DNA of 64,000 nucleotides, taken from Shewanella marinintestina (lineage in GTDB: Bacteria > Pseudomonadota > Gammaproteobacteria > Enterobacterales > Shewanellaceae). The translations under genes were made by a program, and so were the position numbers. Numbering within the stretch: position 1 is the first letter of the stretch; the number at the start of each line of letters is the position of its first letter. Shown one piece after another: positions 25,753 through 35,625 of the stretch. The stretch lies in the NCBI RefSeq assembly GCF_023283845.1, contig NZ_JAKILC010000008.1, positions 62,001 to 126,000 of the forward strand, given 5' to 3'. The notes beneath the pieces are model-generated. The model was not told the DNA's origin, ran no database searches, and saw only the letters and a list, made by a program, of their open reading frames with translations.

Positions 25753-26643
25753 TTAAGGGACACCGTGACCTGTCGATGCTTGCCAAATACTAAACCACTG
25801 TTGACGAGTTAAGCTAAGCTCACGTGCTTTCACCGCTGAGATGATGCGTTCAATATTACCACTCCCAATAATAGGGTGAGGCTTACTTGGTAAGGCACGA
25901 ACCCAAGCATAAATGACTTGGCTTATATTCTCGGCGCCAATTTCATCGGCTATTGTAGCTAAGGTTGCGCGCAGTCTAAGTGATTGTGGATCCTTGGCTG
26001 TAAATATATTACCACCACCTAAACATGACCAAGCCATTGGTGCTAGTTGATGTTGCTGGCAATGATCGAGCGTACCGTCATGCAGTGCACTCATATTACT
26101 CGGCGATATTTCCACTTGGTTACAAACTAATTTTTGATCGACTCGTGACTGCAGCAGATCAAATTGCTGTGGTGTAAAGTTAGATACACCAAAGTGTCGT
26201 ACCTTGCCATCTTGTTGCAACTGGTTAAAAGCGGCAGCAACGGCATCAGCATCCATAAGAGGATCAGGTCGGTGAATAAGCAATAAGTCTAGGTAATCAG
26301 TCTTTAGCCTTTTAAGCGATGTTTCAGCGCTCGCGACAATATGTTCTGTAGTGGTGTTGTAGTGATTAAGGTAAACATTGGGATTGTTATCTGTGGCTAA
26401 ACAGATGCCACACTTACTGACTATCTGTATTTTATCGCGCAGCGCAGGAGCTAATGCCAAGGCTTCACCGAATAAGCTTTCACATTGGTAGCCACCATAA
26501 ATATCGGCATGATCCATAGTGTAAACCCCAAGCTCTAAATAACCTTGGATCAATGCTAAGCGTTGCTGGGGATTCATGTCCCAATCGGCGGTTCGCCAAA
26601 AGCCCGCGATAAAATCCGATAGCGGCATTATGCTTTGTTGCAT
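25753..26643 (-). CDS. Aldo/keto reductase (YdhF-like)
   Basis: A 296-residue (alpha/beta)8 NADPH oxidoreductase. The catalytic tetrad is visible: Asp and Tyr in MDHADIYGGYQCE, Lys in IVSKCG, His in LLLIHRPDPLMD. Other family marks are VRHFGVSNFTPQQ, LVCNQVEISP and PIIGSGNIERI. Such enzymes reduce aldehydes or ketones in the cytosol; natural substrate unknown. GGAAAC precedes the ATG. It is divergent from fhs, with no evident metabolic link. Confidence 0.92.
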   Translation of the reverse strand: MQQSIMPLSDFIAGFWRTADWDMNPQQRLALIQGYLELGVYTMDHADIYGGYQCESLFGEALALAPALRDKIQIVSKCGICLATDNNPNVYLNHYNTTTEHIVASAETSLKRLKTDYLDLLLIHRPDPLMDADAVAAAFNQLQQDGKVRHFGVSNFTPQQFDLLQSRVDQKLVCNQVEISPSNMSALHDGTLDHCQQHQLAPMAWSCLGGGNIFTAKDPQSLRLRATLATIADEIGAENISQVIYAWVRALPSKPHPIIGSGNIERIISAVKARELSLTRQQWFSIWQASTGHGVP

Positions 26644-26784
26644 GGTGTTTCCTTACTGACTTTGTTGACGTAGATTCCAAAACGCTAAAATAGCGTTAGC
26701 TGACTATTTAACCTATGAGGGAGATCAACTATATTGCCCCCGAAAAGCCTACCCTACATAAAAACAGAACGTGGAACCATTCGA

Positions 26785-28497
26785 ATGCTGTCAGATATTG
26801 AAATTTCGCGCCAACATGCTTGTTTACCCATAGTCCAAATTGCTACCGAGTTAGGCTTAAAGCCAGACGAACTCTCTTTACATGGCGCTAATAAAGCCAA
26901 AGTATCGTTAAATGTGGCTAAGCGGCTTGCCGATAAAAAAAATGCCAAGCTAGTGATTGTTACGGCGGTAACACCAACTCCTTTTGGTGAGGGTAAAACA
27001 GTAACCACTATCGGTTTAACACAGGCGTTAAATTATAACGGTGTTAAAGCATGTGCTTGTATTCGTCAGCCGAGTCTTGGTCCGGTTTTTGGTACTAAAG
27101 GGGGCGCTGCTGGTGGCGGTTTTGCTCAAGTAGTACCAATGGAAGAACTTAATTTACACCTCACTGGTGACATTCATGCTGTGAGCAGTGCTCATAACTT
27201 GGCAGCAGCAGCAATTGATGCTCGTTTGTTCCATGAGCATCGTTTAGGTGCCGAGACTTTCACCCAAGAGTCTGGCTTAGCAGCGTTAAATATCGACGCT
27301 AATAATATTCTTTGGCGTCGTGTAGTTGATCATAATGAGCGCAGTCTTAGAGAAATTAAAGTCGGCTATGGCGCATTTAATGGGCCGGTTCATGATTCCG
27401 GTTTTGATATTACTGCAGCATCAGAATTGATGGCGATCTTGGCGTTAAGTCGAGATCTTCACGATCTACGATTACGTATCGGCCGTTTAGTATTGGCACT
27501 TAATACACAAGGTGAGCCGATCACCGCTGAAGATCTAGGTGTCGCAGGCGCGATGACTGTGATTATGGCTGATGCGATCGAACCGACGCTAATGCAAACT
27601 CTCTCTGGTGACCCGTGCTTTATTCATGCAGGGCCTTTTGCCAACATTGCTCATGGTAACTCGTCAATAATTGCCGATACCATCGCTGCCAAATTGGCTG
27701 ATGTTGTAGTTACAGAAGCTGGGTTTGGCTCTGATATGGGCTTTGAGAAGTTCAGTAATATCAAAGTTAGAGAATCGGGTTATTCCCCTAGTGCGGCAGT
27801 TGTGGTTGTAACGTTAAAGGCGCTAAAAGCCAATAGCGGCATTGAGTCTACAAATGACATTAACCAAGCAGATAGTGCAAGACTAGAGGCTGGTTTTGCG
27901 AATTTAGAGTGGCATATTAACAATGTCAGCCAGTATGGCGCACCTGTTGTTGTGGCGATTAACCGCTTCCCAACAGATACCGATGCCGAACTTGAGTGGC
28001 TAACTCAGCGTATAGGGCAAACAAAGGCGTTTGGCTGTGAAGTCAGTGAAGCGTTTGCTAAAGGTGCTGAAGGTGCTGCTAAGCTGGCTGATTTGGTTTA
28101 CCGAGCTACCGAAACCGCATCTGACTTTAAATTGCTTTATAACAATGAGTCGAGCTTAGAAGCTAAGCTTATGACATTAGCCGAAGTCGGTTATGGTGCA
28201 TCAGGTGTGACATTGTCTGATAAAGCTAAGTCACAGCTAGCTTGGTTAACTGAGCATAACTATAGTGCTCTACCAATTTGTGTTGCTAAAACCCCGATGT
28301 CGATTAGTCATGATCCTGATATTAAAGGGATCCCTACAGACTTTGAATTACCGATCACCGAGCTAAGATTAAACGCTGGTGCGGGTTTTGTTACTGCTTT
28401 AGTCGGGCAGGTGATGACTATGCCGGGATTGGGAATCAAGCCTGGTTATTTAAACATTGATATTAACGATAACGGCGATATTGTTGGCCTAGCTTAG
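26785..28497 (+). CDS. fhs: Formate-tetrahydrofolate ligase
   Basis: A 570-residue enzyme from ATG 26785 ([20 protein letters not shown]), the usual family start. A TTG at 26734 with a good GAGGGAGA site would add 17 residues without family support, so the upstream start is possible but less likely. The ATP-binding P-loop [16 protein letters not shown], the [20 protein letters not shown] loop and the [13 protein letters not shown] region are typical. It makes 10-formyl-tetrahydrofolate from formate, ATP and tetrahydrofolate in one-carbon metabolism, useful in formate-rich anaerobic conditions. Strong terminator downstream. Confidence 0.96.
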   Translation: MLSDIEISRQHACLPIVQIATELGLKPDELSLHGANKAKVSLNVAKRLADKKNAKLVIVTAVTPTPFGEGKTVTTIGLTQALNYNGVKACACIRQPSLGPVFGTKGGAAGGGFAQVVPMEELNLHLTGDIHAVSSAHNLAAAAIDARLFHEHRLGAETFTQESGLAALNIDANNILWRRVVDHNERSLREIKVGYGAFNGPVHDSGFDITAASELMAILALSRDLHDLRLRIGRLVLALNTQGEPITAEDLGVAGAMTVIMADAIEPTLMQTLSGDPCFIHAGPFANIAHGNSSIIADTIAAKLADVVVTEAGFGSDMGFEKFSNIKVRESGYSPSAAVVVVTLKALKANSGIESTNDINQADSARLEAGFANLEWHINNVSQYGAPVVVAINRFPTDTDAELEWLTQRIGQTKAFGCEVSEAFAKGAEGAAKLADLVYRATETASDFKLLYNNESSLEAKLMTLAEVGYGASGVTLSDKAKSQLAWLTEHNYSALPICVAKTPMSISHDPDIKGIPTDFELPITELRLNAGAGFVTALVGQVMTMPGLGIKPGYLNIDINDNGDIVGLA

Positions 28498-28515
28498 CTG
28501 GGATAGACACTGATA

Positions 28516-28556
28516 CAAAAAAGCCCCGACAACCTAAGTTTTCGGGGCTTTTTTGT
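28516..28556. terminator. Bidirectional terminator
   Basis: Stem AAAAAAGCCCCGA/TCGGGGCTTTTTT flanked by T-runs, between fhs and the converging MscS gene. Confidence 0.9.
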
Positions 28557-28566
28557 TAGCCTAGAA

Positions 28567-30183
28567 TTACTTTTCTAGTGCTGTTTGGTAAATATGTACA
28601 TCGCGCTGTGGGAACGGAATACTAATACCTTCAGCGTCAAAGCGCATTTTAACGGTACGAGTAATATCCCAGTAAACATCCCAATAATCTTCAGGCTTAG
28701 TCCAAGGGCGAACGATAAAGTCGACAGAAGATTCACCAAGCGTGTGAAGCTTGATAGTTGGCTCCGGATCTTTTAGCACTAATGGATGCGCCATTACGAT
28801 ATCACGTAACACTTTTTCAGCGTGCTCGATATCATCGCCATAACCAATACCAAAAGTCAGATCCACACGACGTTGATGCTCAACAGTGATGTTGTTGATT
28901 GTATCGCCCCAAATCTTGTTGTTTGGCACAATCAGTCTTTGGTTATCCAGAGTCTTAATTGTGGTTGAAACTAAGCTCATGTGGCTTACACGCCCTGTAA
29001 CACCACCTGCATTGATCAGATCGCCAACGTCGAATGGACGGTAGACTAAAATCATCATGCCAGATGCGAAGTTAGATAGTGTATCTTGCAATGCAAAACC
29101 AATGATCACACCGGCAATACCGAAACCGGCTAGTAACGGTGCAAGTTCAAAACCAAGCTGCGATAAGGCAATCAACAGACCAAGTGCGAATACCACTTTG
29201 CCAGATAGCGAGATAAAGAAGTCTTGTAACAGCATGCTAAATTTAAGCTTAGAGTTACTTACAGCCTTTTGAACTACGCGCTTGGCGACTTTACCAATCA
29301 AGCTTGAAAGGAATAAGATCAAGCAGAAAATGATCAGCTTGAACATAATACCTGCGCCATTTTCCATAGCCTGCGTTTTAGCAATCGTCATCCATTCAGT
29401 CAGCAAGTTACTTGCAACGTCAAAGTTTAATACGTCTTGGGTGATATCACCTGACACACTAAACAATGTTTGCTTGTAAAGGGCTGTGTTTTGACCGTAA
29501 GCGTCTAAGATCTCAATAGTTGAGTTTAGGCTGCTTGAGCTTTGATCTAAACGCTCTTTAAGTTCAACAACTAAAGACTTTTGATCTGCGCTAACATCAG
29601 CGCCAGCAATTTGCACATCGGCCACAGCTTGGCTTAGACGTTCTTGGTTATAGTAAACAAAGCTATTTAAGTCATCTGCACGAGAAGTTAGTGCCGCAAT
29701 AAAAGCTTGGGTTTCAGCGTCTACATTGATCCCAGCAGTTTTTGCCCAGGTTAGTAGTTCGTGTTCTGAAGTGAATAATTTGTCTTGCTCACGCTGGATC
29801 TGCATTAAACCAAGCATGATCTTGCGATCGCTACCTGGTCCCGCTTCACCCATTAACTCTGCTTTTTGCTTGGCAAAATAAGCTTCTACAGCATTAGTAA
29901 AGGCAAGTTGTTTAACAATGTATGGCTTTAAAAAAGCAATATCTGGATTTGTTGTATCCATTTGCTCTTTTAGGGTTTCTTGCAGCAAGCTCGCATTGCG
30001 ACCAATACGGTACTCAAGAAAGTTCTTAATTTCGCCTTTTGTGCTAGGCAGCGCTTTAACGTCATTATCAATTAATGACTGTATTTTATTCAGGTTATTC
30101 GCTAACTCAGTATTCTCTGCTGATGATGCAAAAGAGCAAAAGCACAAAATAATAAGTAAAAGTTTGGGGAGCAAATTTTGCAT
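28567..30183 (-). CDS. MscS-family mechanosensitive ion channel
   Basis: A 538-residue protein with a signal peptide (LLLIILCFCSFASSA), a long coiled-coil periplasmic region (about 22-265), then membrane segments at about 278-298, 320-343 and 348-375. The pore-lining and beta-domain signature is clear: LAGFGIAGVIIGFALQDTLSNFASG, then ILVYRPFDVGDLINAGGVTGRV and PNNKIWGDTINNIT. Such channels open on membrane tension to relieve osmotic downshock. The large periplasmic coiled-coil part makes it longer than E. coli MscS (286) and closer to the YbdG/YnaI-type enlarged members. GGAAACACC precedes the ATG. Confidence 0.93.
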   Translation of the reverse strand: MQNLLPKLLLIILCFCSFASSAENTELANNLNKIQSLIDNDVKALPSTKGEIKNFLEYRIGRNASLLQETLKEQMDTTNPDIAFLKPYIVKQLAFTNAVEAYFAKQKAELMGEAGPGSDRKIMLGLMQIQREQDKLFTSEHELLTWAKTAGINVDAETQAFIAALTSRADDLNSFVYYNQERLSQAVADVQIAGADVSADQKSLVVELKERLDQSSSSLNSTIEILDAYGQNTALYKQTLFSVSGDITQDVLNFDVASNLLTEWMTIAKTQAMENGAGIMFKLIIFCLILFLSSLIGKVAKRVVQKAVSNSKLKFSMLLQDFFISLSGKVVFALGLLIALSQLGFELAPLLAGFGIAGVIIGFALQDTLSNFASGMMILVYRPFDVGDLINAGGVTGRVSHMSLVSTTIKTLDNQRLIVPNNKIWGDTINNITVEHQRRVDLTFGIGYGDDIEHAEKVLRDIVMAHPLVLKDPEPTIKLHTLGESSVDFIVRPWTKPEDYWDVYWDITRTVKMRFDAEGISIPFPQRDVHIYQTALEK

Positions 30184-30359
30184 TTGGTGTTTCCGTTAGT
30201 TCCCAGGATCTAGTAATAATATTACGGCTTTTGAAAACTGTCGATTTGTTATTGCTAAACCGAGAAACAAAAGCGTGAATAGCCTGCTAAATCTGCTAAA
30301 CTTTTGCGCCCCGCTATTGGGTCCCAACATTTTTATAAAGCTGAAAAGAGAGATCTCTA

Positions 30360-30698
30360 GTGATATGTGCCCATTGTTCTAAATCATTTGCGATAGATAA
30401 AATTGAAAACCAAAGAGGCAAAGGCTTGAGTACTGAGATTGAATGTCCTTTTTGTCAGGCGTGGTTAGGCAAAAGTGTCATGTTATCTTGGGTTAAAATT
30501 ATCAGCTTTTATGCCGCGGTGATTTTATTTGCGTGGAGCTACTTTGATGAGGGTGCTAGAACTGTTGGTGTGCCAGTCGCTATCTTCTCTTCTATGTTGA
30601 TGCTGGTTGTTCACTTAGTGGATAACTTGAAAGTGACCCAAGCACCAGAAGTTGAAATTGTCGATAATAGCGAGCATTTAAAAAAATACCGCGACTAA
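30360..30698 (+). CDS. Zinc-ribbon plus membrane hypothetical protein, 112 residues
   Basis: Starts at GTG 30360 (GAGAGATC upstream). Residues 3-6 (CAHC) and 29-32 (CPFC) form a four-Cys zinc ribbon; two hydrophobic segments follow (about 45-62 and 70-87), and the tail is acidic-polar. The domain plan resembles small membrane zinc-ribbon proteins of Shewanella and Vibrio. It is followed by a 190-base gene-free stretch. Function unknown. Confidence 0.75.
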   Translation: MICAHCSKSFAIDKIENQRGKGLSTEIECPFCQAWLGKSVMLSWVKIISFYAAVILFAWSYFDEGARTVGVPVAIFSSMLMLVVHLVDNLKVTQAPEVEIVDNSEHLKKYRD

Positions 30699-30849
30699 AG
30701 CTTATTGGTTAGTGTTTTTGGCTGGTAGTTCTGGTGAGTTAAGTTTTGAAATGCAGTAAAGCCTGCAAGTTAGCGTTTAGCATGGCTTAGATTTATGTAA
30801 GCAAGCTTAGTCTGTGAGTGGTACTCAGATAACTTTCAGGTAATACAAT

Positions 30850-30874
30850 CTCTGATGGCATAGGGCCATCAGAG
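30850..30874 (-). terminator. Weak terminator-like hairpin
   Basis: Arms CTCTGATGG and CCATCAGAG around a seven-base loop, 16 bases after the stop of the 41-residue minus-strand gene. The following minus-strand sequence is ATTGTATT, a poor T-run. Confidence 0.5.
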
Positions 30875-30889
30875 AATTAAACTATTAGC

Positions 30890-31015
30890 TTAATCAATAA
30901 CTTGAACTTGGGCTTCAAGTGCTGCTTCTACGTAATAAATTCCACCCAGTATTGCAACAAAAAACAGCGTAGTCATGATGATAAGCTTTAGGTTTGAGCG
31001 AATAAATTCAAGCAT
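30890..31015 (-). CDS. Small membrane protein, 41 residues
   Basis: A 42-codon frame (with stop) that reads MLEFIRSNLKLIIMTTLFFV followed by AILGGIYYVEAALEAQVQVID: a basic start, one membrane segment of about 20 residues, and a short acidic tail. AAAAGG lies about ten bases before the ATG, and a hairpin follows the stop. Codons are ordinary for this genome. No family recognised. Coding nature is inferred from the start signal, hydropathy and placement; it could also be noise. Confidence 0.5.
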   Translation of the reverse strand: MLEFIRSNLKLIIMTTLFFVAILGGIYYVEAALEAQVQVID

Positions 31016-31249
31016 GATAATTGCGCCTTTTAATAGATAAACTCTTGTCAAATATCGCTATGATACCTGTTCATGCTAGCAATATTAGTGTTTAGAGCTT
31101 AAGTCAGTATTAAATGCCATTCAAGTTTCAGTGATCCTAATCACAAACACTTTGTAACGCTTTGAGTCGATGCTTTAACACGATCAGGACTTGACTTCAT
31201 TTGTCAGCCCAATACACTTGTCGACGTTTTAACACATAAGGTTAACACT

Positions 31250-31540
31250 GTGATTCGAATGAGTAGCGTAAAGCAGAAACTGGTAATGGGGCTTCTAGCC
31301 GTATTCCTGTGCCTGTCATTTGCAGCGTCCGCTCATAGTCTGAGTCATTTGGACGATGGCGCTAAAAACCATTGTACTCTGTGTTATCACCAACACCAGG
31401 TCAATAACCTGTTGCCTAGTTGTGATTTAACCATTGCTATTGAGCGTCAGGAAGTTGAGAGACAAGAGTACATCCTCCCAACGTCTTACTCACGTCATGT
31501 GAGTTTTTTCAATAGCCGCGCCCCTCCAGCATCAGCGTAA
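31250..31540 (+). CDS. Small secreted Cys/His protein of the zinc cluster
   Basis: A 96-residue protein from GTG 31250 (AAGG nine bases upstream; the ATG three codons later is too far from it). A signal peptide runs to about residue 28 (FLCLSFAASAHS). The mature part has SHLDDGAKNHCTLCYHQHQV with a CxxC and several His, a plausible zinc ligand set, and a further Cys (PSCDLT). Small proteins of this type are annotated as zinc chaperones of ABC zinc uptake systems. It directly precedes the His-rich outer-membrane protein, in the same orientation. Confidence 0.75.
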   Translation: MIRMSSVKQKLVMGLLAVFLCLSFAASAHSLSHLDDGAKNHCTLCYHQHQVNNLLPSCDLTIAIERQEVERQEYILPTSYSRHVSFFNSRAPPASA

Positions 31541-31618
31541 CTCTTCATACCAAACAATAATTAAGAATTTTTTAAAGTATTCCCATGGGGAAGGCTTAGC
31601 TGTATTTCGGAGAAAAAA

Positions 31619-32821
31619 ATGACTATTTCAACTATGCGTCTTTCTGGCGTAGCAGCGGCGTGCGCACTTATTTCAACTCAGGCGTTAGCGAGTGATCCTA
31701 CATTAACTAACCCGGCAATTAGTGCGGTGTTAGATGGCTACTATCAAAGTGGTGAACGACCGATGTCAGAACGAGTTGAAGGATTTGGTCTAGGCCATAC
31801 TGAACTTGCGTTAAGTGCCAATATTGATGACATGTTTTACGGTAAGTTAACTGCTGTTGTGGAGATGCATGATGGTGAAACTGAGATTGGATTAGAAGAA
31901 GCCTTTATTCAAACTTTAGCCATGCCTGGTGGGTTGTCTATACGTGCCGGTCGTTTCTTGTCAGATATTGGTTACCTAAATAACCAACATGTACATACAG
32001 ACTCATTTTCAGACCGCCCTGCAGCATACCGTGCCTTTTTAGGTAGCCATTACTTTGATGATGGTGTGCGTTTTAGCTATGTCGCACCAACGGATCTATA
32101 TTGGACCATGGGTGTAGAAGCCTTTAAAGGTGACAACATGCGTGCAGCAGATGAGCACGGTGAGCGCGATTATGAAAATATTGGCGTGTATACCGCATTT
32201 ACTAAGCTAGGTGGTGATGTAGGTGATAATGGTTCATGGCAGGCAGGCTTAAGTTACTTGCGTAACGAAAATGGCCGAATGACTGCAGATGAGCACGATC
32301 ATTCTGAGCCAGAAGGCCATGAAGATCATGGTCACGACCATAGTCACAGTGCACAGTACACAGGTGAAAATACCTATGTAGCTGACTTTGTTTATAAGTG
32401 GGCACCTAATGGTAATTACAAATACCAACACCTAACCTTAAGCGGTGAATATTTTCGTGTGACAGACTTTCAGCCACTGGAAGAGCACCATGATGAACAT
32501 GAAGAACATGGCCATGATGAAGAGGGTAAAGATTACCAAGACGGTTGGTACTTAAGCAGTGTTTATCAGTTCTCACCACATTGGTCTGCAGGTGTTCGCT
32601 ATGGTCAAGTTGATACCCAAATGATGCATGGCGATCATTTTGATCCACAAAAGTTGAAAGAGACTGAAGTGAGTCTTGCTTGGCACCACAGTCACTTTTC
32701 TACTGTGCGTCTGCAATACACCAATCAGCAGGGTACGAACTTTGATGGCTTCGAAGATGACAACATCATCACTCTACAATATGTCATGACTCTGGGGGCT
32801 CACGGTGCGCATCAATTCTAA
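31619..32821 (+). CDS. His-rich outer membrane protein of the zinc cluster
   Basis: A 400-residue protein with a signal peptide ending ALA (about residue 24). The rest is strand-rich (ELALSANIDDMFYGKLTAVV, FYVSPT-like repeats) with a porin-like plan and ends in QYVMTLGAHGAHQF with terminal Phe, as expected for an outer-membrane barrel. Two loops are packed with His and acidic residues: at about 222-245 (EHDHSEPEGHEDHGHDHSH) and 288-305 (HHDEHEEHGHDEEG). Such loops probably bind zinc. The next gene overlaps its end by 17 bases. Inferred role: capture of zinc at the cell surface. Confidence 0.85.
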   Translation: MTISTMRLSGVAAACALISTQALASDPTLTNPAISAVLDGYYQSGERPMSERVEGFGLGHTELALSANIDDMFYGKLTAVVEMHDGETEIGLEEAFIQTLAMPGGLSIRAGRFLSDIGYLNNQHVHTDSFSDRPAAYRAFLGSHYFDDGVRFSYVAPTDLYWTMGVEAFKGDNMRAADEHGERDYENIGVYTAFTKLGGDVGDNGSWQAGLSYLRNENGRMTADEHDHSEPEGHEDHGHDHSHSAQYTGENTYVADFVYKWAPNGNYKYQHLTLSGEYFRVTDFQPLEEHHDEHEEHGHDEEGKDYQDGWYLSSVYQFSPHWSAGVRYGQVDTQMMHGDHFDPQKLKETEVSLAWHHSHFSTVRLQYTNQQGTNFDGFEDDNIITLQYVMTLGAHGAHQF

Positions 32822-33731
32822 GCAGTTTTTATCAAAAGGCGTTAAGGCGTTAACATTAGCGTTAACCATGGGCGTGGCTAATAACGCCGCAGCCGAGTTA
32901 AACATTTTTGCTTGTGAACCGGAATATGCGGCATTGGCAAAAGAGTTGGCTCCTGATGCGAAGATCTATTCGGCTACTACTGCGATGCAAGATCCGCATC
33001 AAGTCCAGGCTCGTCCGAGTCTTATTGCTAAGATGCGCCAAGCGGATCTAGCTATTTGTGCGGGTGCAGACTTAGAGGTGGGTTGGTTGCCAATGTTACA
33101 GATGAAGTCTGCTAACGCTAAAGTGCGCTCAACCGACCAAGGTTTATTTTTTGCAGCAGAGCAAATTGAAACGTTAGATCAATTAACTTCAGTTGACCGC
33201 TCTATGGGTGATGTACACGCAAAGGGTAACCCGCATCTACACTTCGATCCGGTTCGCATGTTAGATGTTGCTAAGGCGCTAACAAATAAGATGATCCAGT
33301 TAGATCCACAAGCTGAATCTGAATATGAAGCGGCTTTGGTAAGCTTTAGTCAGCGTTGGCAAGCAGCGATCCCTAACTGGGAAGCGAAAGCTAAGCCGCT
33401 ACAAGGTAGCAAGGTGATTGCGTATCATTCTAGCTTTAAATATCTCTTTAATTGGATAGGCATAGAGCAAGTTGCTGATCTAGAGCCAAAGCCTGGGATC
33501 CCACCAAGCAGCTCACATTTAGCCAGCTTATTGAGCCGGACTAAGCAAGGAGATATTTTAGCGATTGTCATCGCCTCGTATCAAAGTGAACGTGGTGCAG
33601 AGTGGCTAGCTGAGCGCTCAGATCTACCTGTGTTGGTATTGCCAATGTCTGTAGGAGGAAACGATCAGAGCGTTGATCTATTTAGCCTATATGATAGTGC
33701 AATCGATATGCTGTTGAGCGCTAAAAACTAG
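32805..33731 (+). CDS. ZnuA-like zinc ABC transporter substrate-binding protein
   Basis: A 308-residue periplasmic protein of the ZinT/ZnuA cluster A-I type. The start is GTG inside the preceding gene, with a GGGGG stretch upstream, giving translational coupling. A signal peptide (about 1-29, ALTLALTMGVANNAAAE) is present. Metal-ligand candidates are His in DPHQVQARP, His in NPHLHFDP and His in VIAYHSSFKYL. The His-rich loop found in many ZnuA proteins is missing, which could be compensated by the His-rich partner. Partner permease follows after a hairpin. Confidence 0.88.
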   Translation: MRINSKQFLSKGVKALTLALTMGVANNAAAELNIFACEPEYAALAKELAPDAKIYSATTAMQDPHQVQARPSLIAKMRQADLAICAGADLEVGWLPMLQMKSANAKVRSTDQGLFFAAEQIETLDQLTSVDRSMGDVHAKGNPHLHFDPVRMLDVAKALTNKMIQLDPQAESEYEAALVSFSQRWQAAIPNWEAKAKPLQGSKVIAYHSSFKYLFNWIGIEQVADLEPKPGIPPSSSHLASLLSRTKQGDILAIVIASYQSERGAEWLAERSDLPVLVLPMSVGGNDQSVDLFSLYDSAIDMLLSAKN

Positions 33732-33742
33732 CTTTTGCTACT

Positions 33743-33775
33743 CATGTAATCTGGCCTTAAATGTCAGATTACATG
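33743..33775 (+). repeat. Perfect 11-base inverted repeat between the binding-protein and permease genes
   Basis: Arms CATGTAATCTG and CAGATTACATG around an 11-base loop, without a T-run. It can form an mRNA hairpin that stabilises the upstream segment and lowers permease expression. Confidence 0.6.
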
Positions 33776-33840
33776 CCCCTAGGACGGAGCCAATGGACGG
33801 GCTTCGTCCTGGTTTTCTTCATTTTGATAAGAGTCTAGTT

Positions 33841-34650
33841 ATGTTTGATCTCGATCTGCTGTCTATCTTGTTTCCTGCTTTTGTAGCGGGCGTCCTAGTG
33901 CTATCGACTCATGTGGTTCTTGGGCAACAGGTATTAAAGCGCGGTATTATTTTTATCGATTTAGCCATTGCGCAAGTTGCTGCATTGGGCGCCATCGTTG
34001 GTCATTTGAATCATGATATTGAAGCTTTGCCATTTTCAAATGTGTGGATGCCTGCAATATTTGCTATAGCAGGTGCTGGTTTTATTGCTTGGTTATCCAA
34101 ACGTATGGCTGATGAGTTAGAGGCGATCATTGGTTGCTTCTATGTACTTGCTGCTGTGGCCGCTATGTTATTACTGTCTAATGATCCCCATGGCGCAGAA
34201 ATGCTCAAAGAGCTGATGTCTGGGCAAATCTTATGGGTGAGTTGGAGCCAGTTAATTTTACCTGCTTGTCTTTATATCGCGATTTTGGCGGCATTGATTT
34301 ATAAGCCTGAGCTACTTAGCGGTCGCGCTTTTTATCTGATCTTTGCCATTGTCATTACCTTATCGGTAGAGCTCGTAGGTGTGTATTTAGTATTTAGTAG
34401 CTTGATTCTCCCAGCATTGGCCGTAAATCATTTTTATGGACGCTATAAATTGTTTTGGGCCTATGCAGTTGGTTTGGTTGGTTATATTGCAGGTTTGGTG
34501 TTGTCGGCGAGTTTAGATTTGCCAAGCGGAGCCGCAATTGTGTCGACTTTAGCTTTAAGTGCCATCGGCTTTAGGTTTATTTTGAGTCTAAATAAGCAAT
34601 CAGTGAAGACTCATGGCGCTATAAGTAAGCAAAGTCCGCCGCAGGTCTGA
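33841..34650 (+). CDS. Zinc ABC transporter permease (ZnuB-like)
   Basis: A 269-residue protein from ATG 33841 (AAGAG upstream); an ATG at 33793 could add 16 residues, but the shorter start fits the family's beginning, MFDLDLLSILFPAFVAGVLV. Seven to nine hydrophobic segments follow, with the family loop GQQVLKRGIIFIDLAIAQVAALGA (about 27-50), and ELVGVYLVFSSLILPALAVN in the middle. It forms the membrane channel for a ZnuA-type system. No ATPase gene lies in the cluster. The C-terminus is polar. Confidence 0.85.
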   Translation: MFDLDLLSILFPAFVAGVLVLSTHVVLGQQVLKRGIIFIDLAIAQVAALGAIVGHLNHDIEALPFSNVWMPAIFAIAGAGFIAWLSKRMADELEAIIGCFYVLAAVAAMLLLSNDPHGAEMLKELMSGQILWVSWSQLILPACLYIAILAALIYKPELLSGRAFYLIFAIVITLSVELVGVYLVFSSLILPALAVNHFYGRYKLFWAYAVGLVGYIAGLVLSASLDLPSGAAIVSTLALSAIGFRFILSLNKQSVKTHGAISKQSPPQV

Positions 34651-34867
34651 CCTTGCGTCGATAGGAACTACGCTAAAATCTCCCAAAATTTGTAAGTGTT
34701 TAAAGTTCATTTAAGTCACTTGGGCTAAAGTTGCGCGGAATTAGGTTTGTTTGGCTTATATTCAGGCTACACGTGTAAACTAATGTTCATTGACATAAGT
34801 CGTATTTATATTGAGTCGCACTTACTTGGTGGCTATACTGGCGCCAATTAAATCGCGGGAGATTATT

Positions 34868-35596
34868 GTGCTGTTAATCCTTAGATGTTTGATCCTGTCA
34901 GTTATGCTGATATTAGCCTTTTTTATTGGTGGCTTAGCTTGTATTTTACGTCCTCGTCATCGCGATAACGTACATATGTTCGCCAAAGTATTTTCTTGGG
35001 CGGCGCCAGTGTTAGGCATAAAAGTTATTGTGCGTAACTCGGAAAAGCAAACGGGTAAACCTTGTGTGTTTTTGGCTAATCACCAAAACAACTTTGATAT
35101 GTTTACTCATACTGCTGCAGTGCCAAAAGGAACCGTTAGTTTAGGTAAAAAGAGCCTAGCGTGGATGCCTTTATTTGGGCAGATTTATTGGTTGTCGGGT
35201 AACATCCTGATTGATCGTAAAAATCGTAGCAAAGCTTTTGATACCATGGCCGCTACGGCGCGCAAGATTAAAGATAAATGCCTGTCAGTGTGGATTTTCC
35301 CAGAGGGAACGCGTTCACGCGGTAAAGGTTTATTACCGTTTAAAGCGGGTGCCTTCTATACTGCGATAGCAGCTGGAGTTCCTATGGTGCCAGTGCTTGC
35401 TTCAAATCAAGGTCATATTAAGCTAAACCGTTGGAACAACGGAGTAGTGATTATTGAAATGATGGAGCCAATTGACACAACGGGTATCGATAAAACGCAG
35501 GTGAAAGAGCTTTCTAAGCGAATTCATAGCATGATGTCGGAAAAATTATCTCAGTTGAACCAAGAAGCTTCTGCATTAATGACTAAAGCGGTATAA
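34868..35596 (+). CDS. plsC: 1-acyl-sn-glycerol-3-phosphate acyltransferase
   Basis: A 242-residue enzyme from GTG 34868 (GGGAG seven bases upstream); a TTG at 34811 would add 19 residues without support. An N-terminal membrane segment precedes the acyltransferase motifs: [10 protein letters not shown] (the HX4D box), [34 protein letters not shown] and VPMVPVLAS. It makes phosphatidic acid from lysophosphatidic acid at the inner membrane. rraB follows 29 bases downstream, so they are probably co-transcribed. Confidence 0.95.
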   Translation: MLLILRCLILSVMLILAFFIGGLACILRPRHRDNVHMFAKVFSWAAPVLGIKVIVRNSEKQTGKPCVFLANHQNNFDMFTHTAAVPKGTVSLGKKSLAWMPLFGQIYWLSGNILIDRKNRSKAFDTMAATARKIKDKCLSVWIFPEGTRSRGKGLLPFKAGAFYTAIAAGVPMVPVLASNQGHIKLNRWNNGVVIIEMMEPIDTTGIDKTQVKELSKRIHSMMSEKLSQLNQEASALMTKAV

Positions 35597-35625
35597 TCGG
35601 TCGCGAAATTTTTGAGGAGTCATCG

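Noticed and set aside
32202..32648. His-rich frames antisense to the His-rich outer-membrane gene
   Set aside because: CAT and ATG codons of the sense His-rich loops generate them; not genes.
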